Shown here piece after piece: positions 24,243 to 29,281 of a DNA stretch of 29,281 nucleotides (positions within the stretch are counted from its first letter, which is position 1; each line of letters begins with the position of its first letter). Where the stretch lies: positions 1-29,281 of the forward strand of contig JASHTU010000362.1 of the NCBI GenBank assembly GCA_030040395.1. The letters are read 5' to 3'. The notes below the pieces were generated by a model, which saw only the letters and a program-made list of their open reading frames with translations, made no database searches and had not been told where the DNA came from. This DNA comes from Acidobacteriaceae bacterium (GTDB taxonomy: Bacteria > Acidobacteriota > Terriglobia > Terriglobales > Acidobacteriaceae). Made by a program: the position numbers and the translations under genes.

Positions 24243-24967
24243 CGTGCGGGCCTTCCCGGTTCATCACCGCGGCGATCCAGACCCGTCGTCGCCGGGGATC
24301 CTGGTTCAAACGACGCCACGCGGCCGGCGTGGAGGGTCAAAATCCAGTCGGCGATGGGCGCGGCAAGATCGCGCTGGTGGGTGGTGATGACAATGGTGCG
24401 ATTGGTCTGACGGAAACCGGCAAGGAGCGCCACCATCTGGCGCGCGGACTCGATGTCCATGTTGGAAAAGGGCTCGTCGAGCAGGAGCAATTCGGGCACG
24501 GGAAGCAAAACGCGGGCAAGTGAGGTGCGCTGGCGCATCCCCTGGGAGTATTGGCCCAGCGTCCGGTCAAGGTCCGGGTCGAGGCCCACCTGGCGCAGCG
24601 CCTCGGCCGGCGTCAGGCAAGCGCGGCCGGGATAGAGATTGCGGAAGTAGCGCAGATTTTCCTGGGCGGTAAGCTCGTCGTAGAGCATGGGCGCGTGGCT
24701 CATGTAACCGATGCGGGTGCGCGCCTTCTGGGGCTCGGAATCGCCAAAGACCCGCACCGTCCCCAGACTGGGGTGCAGCAATCCGGCAAGGATGCGCAGC
24801 AGCGTGGATTTGCCGGCGCCGTTTTCCCCCAGCAGCACATAGCAACGGCCGGATTCCATGTCCACCGAAACGTGGCGGAGCGCGGCAAAGGAGCCGAAAA
24901 GCTTGGATACCTGATCGAACCGCGCGCACAGGGTGGAGCGGGCGGACGCGGGCGGGTTGGCAGGCAT
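24239..24967 (-). CDS. ccmA: CcmA-type ABC transporter ATP-binding protein
   Basis: A 242-residue ABC ATPase. Walker A is GENGAGKST (47-55), the Q-loop region is YMSHAPMLYDELTAQENL, the signature YSQGMRQR is at 140-147, Walker B is LLLLDEPFSNMD and the H-loop histidine is His197 in ITTHQRD. Position next to ccmE, ccmB and ccmC identifies it as CcmA, which powers release of haem-loaded CcmE. ATG at 24967 lies 17 nt after the ccmE stop; the longer frame to 25114 overlaps ccmE and is unlikely. The C-terminal tail (FEPGSPATTGLDRRGDEPGR) coincides with a degenerate palindromic repeat and overlaps the ybaK start by 4 nt. Confidence 0.92.
   Translation of the reverse strand: MPANPPASARSTLCARFDQVSKLFGSFAALRHVSVDMESGRCYVLLGENGAGKSTLLRILAGLLHPSLGTVRVFGDSEPQKARTRIGYMSHAPMLYDELTAQENLRYFRNLYPGRACLTPAEALRQVGLDPDLDRTLGQYSQGMRQRTSLARVLLPVPELLLLDEPFSNMDIESARQMVALLAGFRQTNRTIVITTHQRDLAAPIADWILTLHAGRVASFEPGSPATTGLDRRGDEPGRPAR
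24267..24297. repeat. Degenerate palindromic repeat in ccmA 3' end
   Basis: CCGCGGCGA and TCGCCGGGG pair with one mismatch around a 13-nt loop. The surrounding sequence (GACCCGTC, GCCGGGGATCC) resembles the repeat inside ybaK, with a few inserted bases. It encodes the last residues of CcmA. Confidence 0.5.
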
Positions 24968-24984
24968 TCGATCGGTTGGGTCGG

Positions 24985-25518
24985 TCAGTTTGCGGCGGTC
25001 TGGTTGGCCGGAGGAACCGCAGGCACACTCTCGGAGGCAGCGACGGACTTGGTCATAGCCGGTCGCGCCGCGGGTGAGGCGTTGGGCTGCGCAGGCGCGT
25101 ATTTGCTGGCGCACTTGGCCTGCAGCATAGTGGCGTGAAAGACCCCGTCGCGCCCATAGGTTCCCTCGGCCAAGGCCTGCGCGTCGTCCTTGAATGTGTC
25201 CGGCGGCGGCTCGGAGCCCTTATAAACCACCGTCAACATGTGGCCCATGGCGGCTTTGGGTGAGTGGCTCTCGAACTCGTCGAGCACAAACGTCACGTGG
25301 GGCCCATCCTGCTGGATGGAGCCGGGTTTGACGAAGCCGTCCACGCGCAGTTGTGAATGGTAAGCCTTATCGCCCATCCGTCCTAGCTCTGCGATGGTCA
25401 CGTAATAGCTCTTGTTGGCTCCGTAACCGGTGTAAGCGAGCCAGACGATCGTGCCGATGATGACGGCGGACGCGATCCCGATGCGGAGCGTATTCGCGGA
25501 GGGTTTCATATTTCTCAT
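24985..25518 (-). CDS. ccmE: Haem chaperone CcmE, CxxxY variant
   Basis: A 177-residue membrane-anchored periplasmic chaperone. The signal anchor is IGIASAVIIGTIVWLAY (about 13-29). The OB-fold core follows: LRVDGFVKPGSI, VTFVLDEF, LTVVYKGSEPPDTF-like strand and QALAEGTYG. Where ordinary CcmE has HxxxY for covalent haem attachment, this protein has CASKY (Cys136, Tyr140), the CxxxY form known from the 'System I*' cytochrome c maturation of some anaerobes and archaea. The C-terminal Ala/Pro-rich tail is disordered-looking. Start choice is between ATG 25518 and 25509, with upstream ATGs less likely. It heads the ccm cluster. Confidence 0.9.
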   Translation of the reverse strand: MRNMKPSANTLRIGIASAVIIGTIVWLAYTGYGANKSYYVTIAELGRMGDKAYHSQLRVDGFVKPGSIQQDGPHVTFVLDEFESHSPKAAMGHMLTVVYKGSEPPPDTFKDDAQALAEGTYGRDGVFHATMLQAKCASKYAPAQPNASPAARPAMTKSVAASESVPAVPPANQTAAN

Positions 25519-25656
25519 TGTCCCATTTTTAACCATACGAGCCAAAACGGCCGGGGTCAACCGCCGGTGCAGGCAAATTTCGGACGGAAGGGGGAGAGCT
25601 TGGAGGATGGGCCGCAGAAGTGGGCCGCGGTGACTTCGGCTTTTGCCCTGGCAGAG

Positions 25657-25767
25657 TCACAAACCGTTTGAGCCGGAGGGCGCCAGGGCGTCAGCTTCTG
25701 CCAGGCCGGCGGCCGCGTCTTCCGCCTCTTGTGGGAAGGAGGCCACGATGGCCGGAGCGATGTCCAT
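25657..25767 (-). CDS. Small ORF with IAPAIVA core and acidic tail (possibly decayed)
   Basis: ATG at 25767 gives 36 residues, MDIAPAIVASFPQEAEDAA and a Glu/Ala-rich end. Codons upstream in the same frame read FLAALIFVS, which would complete a membrane helix like that of the ORF at 21592-21696, yet no ATG, GTG or TTG precedes them before an in-frame TGA. So either an unusual start (ATT or CTG) is used or this copy has lost its start. No ribosome-binding site is seen. It lies downstream of the palindrome-controlled promoter at 25892-25940 and 138 nt upstream of ccmE on the same strand. Confidence 0.35.
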   Translation of the reverse strand: MDIAPAIVASFPQEAEDAAAGLAEADALAPSGSNGL

Positions 25768-25891
25768 GGAAACAAAAATCAGAGCGGCGAGGAAGCGTGG
25801 CGCCGGAGACTCTTGAGGGGAACTCCGGGCGCACGCTGGCGGGTGGCGCCGGATTCAAGATCCACGCGAAGGTAACTAATTTACCGTTCCA

Positions 25892-25913
25892 TAGTAACCA
25901 CATGTGGTTACTA
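25892..25913. promoter_or_regulatory. 22-bp perfect palindromic operator
   Basis: TAGTAACCACA and TGTGGTTACTA form an unbroken 22-bp palindrome. It begins at the end of the -10 box of a minus-strand promoter and covers its expected start point, the classic place for a repressor. The layout resembles BlaI/MecI/CopY-type operators, although their cores differ. A smaller related dyad, GGTAA-CTAAT-TTACC, lies at 25871-25885. Confidence 0.65.
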
Positions 25914-25940
25914 ATATACGGCATCCTGGCAATGGGTCAA
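25913..25940 (-). promoter_or_regulatory. Sigma70-type promoter toward ccmE
   Basis: On the minus strand TTGACC (25940-25935) and TATATT (25918-25913) are separated by 16 nt, a near-consensus promoter. Transcription would start near 25906, inside the palindrome, and run through the small ORF at 25767 and on to the ccm cluster, 390 bp downstream. Confidence 0.55.
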
Positions 25941-26027
25941 GCAGAAAATTTTCCGGAGACTGCGGAGGCCCGCCGCCGATGGTCGGGAATGATGTAGCCC
26001 GTCCCGAAATCAGGCGCCGGGCGCCTT

Positions 26028-28157
26028 TCAGGGAGCGGATTGCAGGGTGCGTGCGGCGCTGTCGATGGCTTGCGTAAGGACAGCCAACTGCTCATCGGCG
26101 CGGCTGGCGTCGTGGGCGTCGATAGCCTCGTTGACGCCGGGAATGACGACGGCGGCGTAGCCCGTGTATTCGCCGGGCGCATAGATCGCGTGCCGGTACC
26201 AGGGCCGGCCAGGCAGGCCGGCCGGGGTGATGAAGTCCGCCTCGGTTTGGCGAAGCGCGGCATTGAGCCCGTTGGAGTCGGATGGAGGATTTTCTTGAAG
26301 CCTGTGGGCTTGCTGCGCGGCAGCCATCAGGCGGCCGGCCGCGGCCTCGGCGGGCGCAAAATCAAGCGAGGTCAGGCCTTTGTCTTTGGCTTTTTTTCGC
26401 GCATCGTCAATGTAAGAAGAGATTTCCTGCGCGTAGGCGACGTAATCGTAGGGCAACACGTCGGCGTCGGCCATGCGCACAGCCTCGAGGCCCAGCACGC
26501 GGGCCATCTGCTGGAGATAGAGGAAGTTGGGGTCGGCGTTGTGCTTGAACCAAGCGAAGTCGTCGAAGGCGGAGTGGTAAACCCCGTAGGGTCCCTCCGA
26601 GCCAATGTCGGTGGAAGGCACGCCAATGTGCTGCAAAAACGGCGTGTAGTCGGAGCCGGAGCCGAGGTCGCCCACATGCACGTCGCCGGTTTCAGGGGGA
26701 GCATTGGAGCCGCGATGCTCGTCCTCGGGAGGGTGGCTGACCTTCCACTGCTCGTAGACCGTTCCCCCCGCGGGGCTGGGAACCGATTGCGTTAACTGGC
26801 GGAGAAAGGTTTTCAGTGATGGCACGGCCGAGGCGGTGAAGTCCGGGCCGGAGACGCCCACATCGACGTTGAAATAGGCGACCGCGTGCTCCAGGGCTTG
26901 GGCGTTCTGCTCGACCCACTCGGTTGAACCGATGAGGCCCTCTTCCTCGGCGTCCCAACTGCAAAAGACAATGGTGCGTTTGGGCCGCCAGCCCTGACGC
27001 AGCAAGGCGCCGGCGCCGTGAACGGCTTCGAGCATGGCTGCAGTGCCGCTGTTCGGATCGACCGCGCCGTAAACCCAGGCGTCGCGGTGATTGCCGACCA
27101 CGACCCAGGCGTCAGGATCTTGCGAACCCGTAATGGTTCCAATCACGTCCCAGATGATGCGACGCTGGTAATCCTGATCGGAGACGAGGTGGACTGTCAC
27201 GCCGCCAGGCCCGAGGTGATAACGGAAGGGTAGCGCGCCCTGCCATCCTTGGGGCGCGCCGGGGCCTTTGAGCGCCTCGAGAATGGGCGCGGCGTCGTGA
27301 TAGCTCATGGGGATAGAGACGATATGCGGCTGGTTGCCGTCCGGCGAGACGCGGGCTGAGTCGGGCAGGTCGAGCGTGGAAGCCACGCCGGGAGTTTCGG
27401 GATCGCCGGGATACTTGAAGAGATACTGGACCGAGCCGCGCTGCACGCCCGTCGCGGGCCGCCACGGACCGATGGGCCAGGGGTCGCCCTTGAAATAGCC
27501 ATCATCCTGCGGGTCAGAGTAGATGAGGACGCCGACGGCGCCGCGCTGCTCGGCGAGATAGACTTTAACGCCGCGGAAGTTGGCGCCGTAACGGCAGATC
27601 ACGATTTTGCCGTGCAGGTCGATGTGCTTCGATTCCAGCTCGTCGAAGTCCTGAACCCGGCCATAATTCGCGTAGACCACTTCTCCGGTGACGTCACCCG
27701 AGGCCGAGGAGCCATTGAAGGGCATGATGACGCGGCGATTGTCGCCTGCCGGGTCGCCCGCCAGGTGCTCCGGCGTTGGACCGGTCATCAGCAGATGGCC
27801 GGCCGCATCGTAGGCTTGGACGCGCACCACCTTGGGCCAGTTCATCAGAACCCGGTAGGGGACAATCGTGGTGTCGAGGCCGGCAGCGCGGAACTTCTCC
27901 GCCACGTATTCGGCGGTTTTGTGGTCCTCCGAGGTCGCGGCCATGTGGGGCTCGGCAGTCAGCGTTTTGAGCTCCTGGCCGGCCAGTTTGGCGTCGGGCA
28001 CGGCGAGAAATTCGTCTTCGATTTTGGACTCGGCGGAAAAGTCCGTGTACCCGAAGACCTGAGATGTCGCGTTGATTTGCGCCGGCAGATTCCGGTGTGC
28101 GCATGGCAGGATGAGAGCGAAAAAGAAAAGCAAAGCAAGCGGCTTGCGGAGGATCAT
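26028..28157 (-). CDS. Secreted M28 peptidase, glutamate carboxypeptidase II-like
   Basis: A 709-residue exported zinc peptidase with the architecture of glutamate carboxypeptidase II/N-acetylated alpha-linked acidic dipeptidase. A signal peptide (LALLFFFALILPCA) starts it. A protease-associated domain (about 150-270) interrupts the M28 domain. Zinc ligands are visible: His357 (NHRDAWVYG), Asp367 (AVDPNSG), Glu404/405 (DAEEEG), Asp432 (YFNVDVG) and His528 (YHSAFDDF). The last 120 residues form the transferrin-receptor-like dimerisation domain. It should release C-terminal acidic or other residues from peptides outside the cytoplasm. AAGGGAA about 6 nt before the ATG is a reasonable ribosome-binding site. 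The gene stands alone. Confidence 0.94.
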   Translation of the reverse strand: MILRKPLALLFFFALILPCAHRNLPAQINATSQVFGYTDFSAESKIEDEFLAVPDAKLAGQELKTLTAEPHMAATSEDHKTAEYVAEKFRAAGLDTTIVPYRVLMNWPKVVRVQAYDAAGHLLMTGPTPEHLAGDPAGDNRRVIMPFNGSSASGDVTGEVVYANYGRVQDFDELESKHIDLHGKIVICRYGANFRGVKVYLAEQRGAVGVLIYSDPQDDGYFKGDPWPIGPWRPATGVQRGSVQYLFKYPGDPETPGVASTLDLPDSARVSPDGNQPHIVSIPMSYHDAAPILEALKGPGAPQGWQGALPFRYHLGPGGVTVHLVSDQDYQRRIIWDVIGTITGSQDPDAWVVVGNHRDAWVYGAVDPNSGTAAMLEAVHGAGALLRQGWRPKRTIVFCSWDAEEEGLIGSTEWVEQNAQALEHAVAYFNVDVGVSGPDFTASAVPSLKTFLRQLTQSVPSPAGGTVYEQWKVSHPPEDEHRGSNAPPETGDVHVGDLGSGSDYTPFLQHIGVPSTDIGSEGPYGVYHSAFDDFAWFKHNADPNFLYLQQMARVLGLEAVRMADADVLPYDYVAYAQEISSYIDDARKKAKDKGLTSLDFAPAEAAAGRLMAAAQQAHRLQENPPSDSNGLNAALRQTEADFITPAGLPGRPWYRHAIYAPGEYTGYAAVVIPGVNEAIDAHDASRADEQLAVLTQAIDSAARTLQSAP

Positions 28158-28310
28158 GGGCGGTTCCCTTGACAGAAGTGCGTCGAATCTTTTGGAGCAA
28201 GACGGAAGAAGCGCCGGCGCGGAGCCGTGAAGGCTCAGCTTACACTAGAGCCCGTTATTAACTTTGGGGCGGGCAGCATTGCGAGCGAAAATTCGGCCAG
28301 ACGCCGAGGT

Positions 28311-28339
28311 CCCCGCGGACGCGCTCTTGGTCCGTGGGG
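28311..28339. repeat. Hairpin repeat with CCCC...GGGG arms
   Basis: CCCCGCGGAC (28311-28320) and GTCCGTGGGG (28330-28339) form a 10-bp stem with one G-U-type mismatch around a 9-nt loop. Arm length, loop size and the CCCC/GGGG ends equal those of the palindrome at 28415-28442, though the inner sequence differs. Confidence 0.6.
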
Positions 28340-28403
28340 TGGAGATGAGGCGGAGCCCGCAGGCTGTAGCGGGTCCACCGTTAAGGGCGAGAACGAAGTA
28401 TGG

Positions 28404-28458
28404 CCGGATTTCCACCCCAGCGACGAAAAGCTGTCGCTGGGGACCCCGGATTTCCACC
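28404..28458. repeat. Palindromic repeat, intergenic copy with flanking direct repeat
   Basis: A perfect 10-bp hairpin, CCCCAGCGAC (28415-28424) and GTCGCTGGGG (28433-28442), around GAAAAGCT. The 13-mer CCGGATTTCCACC flanks it at 28404-28416 and again at 28446-28458, 42 bp apart, suggesting a tandem unit. It is the closest relative of the repeat inside ybaK. Confidence 0.8.
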
Positions 28459-28573
28459 GCAACCCTTCGGGACGGGGCCAATTTTCCCGATTTCGTTGTC
28501 GCTCGTCGCTAGCAGACACCCGGTAGGCGTCCCTCCTCGCTCCCAAACTGATAAAGTCCGCCAATGCGCGGGC

Positions 28574-28579
28574 TATAAT
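28574..28579 (+). promoter_or_regulatory. Consensus -10 box of GIDE-domain gene
   Basis: A perfect TATAAT lies 16 nt before the ATG at 28596, so the mRNA leader would be only about 10 nt. The -35 region (GATAAA or ATAAAG) is poor. Confidence 0.5.
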
Positions 28580-28595
28580 CGAGTTCTCCCGCCAT

Positions 28596-29281
28596 ATGCC
28601 CGCGATCCTCGCTTACGTTGAAGGGAACAGCGCTTCGCCAACGTTCATCGTCGGCGCAGGTGTGGCGCTGATCGCCTTGGGCGCTCTTCTGCTATTTGAA
28701 TCTGTGCGCCGGCTGCGGCAATCCCGCGTCGTCGCGCACATATCCGGGTCACCGATCGGCAAGCTCAACCCAGGGTTAGTGCGGGTCTTCGGGTGCGTCG
28801 AAGGCGATAACCCGCTCGTCAGCCCTCTCACCGGCTCGCCCTGCTTCTACTACGAGTCCCTTGCGCAAGAGCGCGACGCGGCGGCTGAAGACGGGTGCTG
28901 GTCCACTCTTCGCAAAGATACTGCCCGGCGCGACTTCTGTCTCGACGACGGCACGAGCCGCGTGCTCGTCCAGTTGGATCGCGCCGAGTTCGACCTTCCT
29001 TCCACGCTTGAAGCAAGCCTCAAACCTGGCGCAAAGCCTTCCTGCCGCGTCGATCCCTCACTCGGCCTGCCCGCTCTCACTGAACGGGAGATCCGCGCCC
29101 TGCTCCACTGGGACTGGAAGTCGCCGCGGGCGGCCGCAATGGCCGCCAAACCCGAACATGCAGAACCAACGCGCAAGCGCAAGTGGTGGATTCTCGAAGC
29201 AGTCGATATCGGAGGCTTTGAAATCGAGCTCAACCACGAAGCCAAGGAATACAAACTGACGGAAACGTGCCTGCTCAATGG
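28596..29281 (+). CDS. GIDE-domain (MULAN E3-ligase-like) membrane protein, 5' part
   Basis: The frame opens at ATG 28596 and runs off the right edge after 228 codons. The N-terminus has a hydrophobic helix (PTFIVGAGVALIALGALLLF) followed by a basic stretch. Then comes the block RVFGCVEGDNPLVSPLTG, PCFYYESLAQE, DFCLDDGTSRVLVQLDRAEF, which fits the GIDE domain first named in the mitochondrial E3 ligase MULAN. Bacterial members are often annotated 'E3 ubiquitin ligase', but lack a ubiquitin system and their role is unknown; a second helix and any C-terminal domain would lie beyond the window. Several cysteines occur (66, 83, 100). Ribosome-binding site is weak; the nearby TATAAT gives a short leader. 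Confidence 0.75.
   Translation, partial: MPAILAYVEGNSASPTFIVGAGVALIALGALLLFESVRRLRQSRVVAHISGSPIGKLNPGLVRVFGCVEGDNPLVSPLTGSPCFYYESLAQERDAAAEDGCWSTLRKDTARRDFCLDDGTSRVLVQLDRAEFDLPSTLEASLKPGAKPSCRVDPSLGLPALTEREIRALLHWDWKSPRAAAMAAKPEHAEPTRKRKWWILEAVDIGGFEIELNHEAKEYKLTETCLLN

Larger units (their letters stand above)
28158..28595. other. 438-bp gap rich in palindromic repeats
   Basis: The gap between the divergent M28 and GIDE-domain genes holds no gene. It contains the two hairpins listed separately, a weaker one (GCCCGC/GCGGGT near 28357-28375) and the promoter of the GIDE gene. Frames across it (such as one reading PQRQLFVAGVEIRP) look like translations of repetitive DNA. Confidence 0.6.

Noticed and set aside
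1..29281. CRISPR array or insertion sequence with transposase
   Set aside because: No regularly spaced direct repeats and no transposase-like protein were seen on either strand.

Overview
The window is a GC-rich bacterial chromosome segment of about 29 kb with roughly two dozen convincing genes, most of them chromosomal housekeeping or envelope functions. The mixture (secreted S9 and M28 peptidases, a DUF2252 protein, a CpaE-like ATPase, NorCB, a Ccm system whose CcmE carries Cys instead of His, and many small structured dispersed repeats) suggests an Acidobacteriota-like soil or sediment bacterium. That placement is inference from gene content; no rRNA is present to confirm it.

Layout. 1-800: the 3' end of a YheT-type hydrolase gene and a tRNA-Arg(UCU). 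800-1590: gene-free, G-rich sequence ending in copy 1 of a 115-bp repeat. 1592-5135: a CPBP membrane protease, a candidate 50-residue Cys-rich membrane protein and a secreted DPP IV-like peptidase. 5246-9029: DUF2252 protein, QueG (4 nt apart) and a YihY-family membrane protein. 9081-12048, minus strand: GNAT acetyltransferase, NorB and an unusual two-haem NorC, with a CRP/FNR-like dyad upstream. 12286-16225, plus strand: repeat copy 2, GlmU, a receiver/HD-GYP regulator, repeat copy 3 and a CYTH phosphohydrolase. 16371-17312, minus strand: a gene of lower GC fusing a SLOG/YpsA-type nucleotide-binding domain to membrane helices. 17863-19113: CpaE-like ATPase. 19110-21424, minus strand: DAHP synthase translationally coupled to a beta-propeller lipoprotein. 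21592-25518, minus strand: a small membrane ORF and a cytochrome c maturation cluster (ccmE, ccmA, ybaK, ccmB, ccmC, ccmD-like). 26028-28157: secreted M28 peptidase. 28596-end: start of a GIDE-domain membrane protein.

How the genes fit together. The ccm cluster supplies covalently bound haem for c-type cytochromes such as the two-haem NorC, which should feed electrons to NorB for nitric oxide reduction. CcmA, the YbaK-type deacylase and CcmB overlap by ATGA, so the tRNA-editing enzyme is translated as part of the haem-export operon. The two secreted peptidases suggest growth on proteinaceous material.

The least explained items are the SLOG-transmembrane fusion (possibly a nucleotide-triggered membrane effector), three copies of a 115-bp repeat whose terminal arms covary, a second palindromic repeat family that lies inside the ybaK and ccmA reading frames, two short ORFs sharing an IAPAIVA core with acidic tails, and a 22-bp perfect palindrome on a good sigma70-type promoter upstream of one of them and of ccmE.
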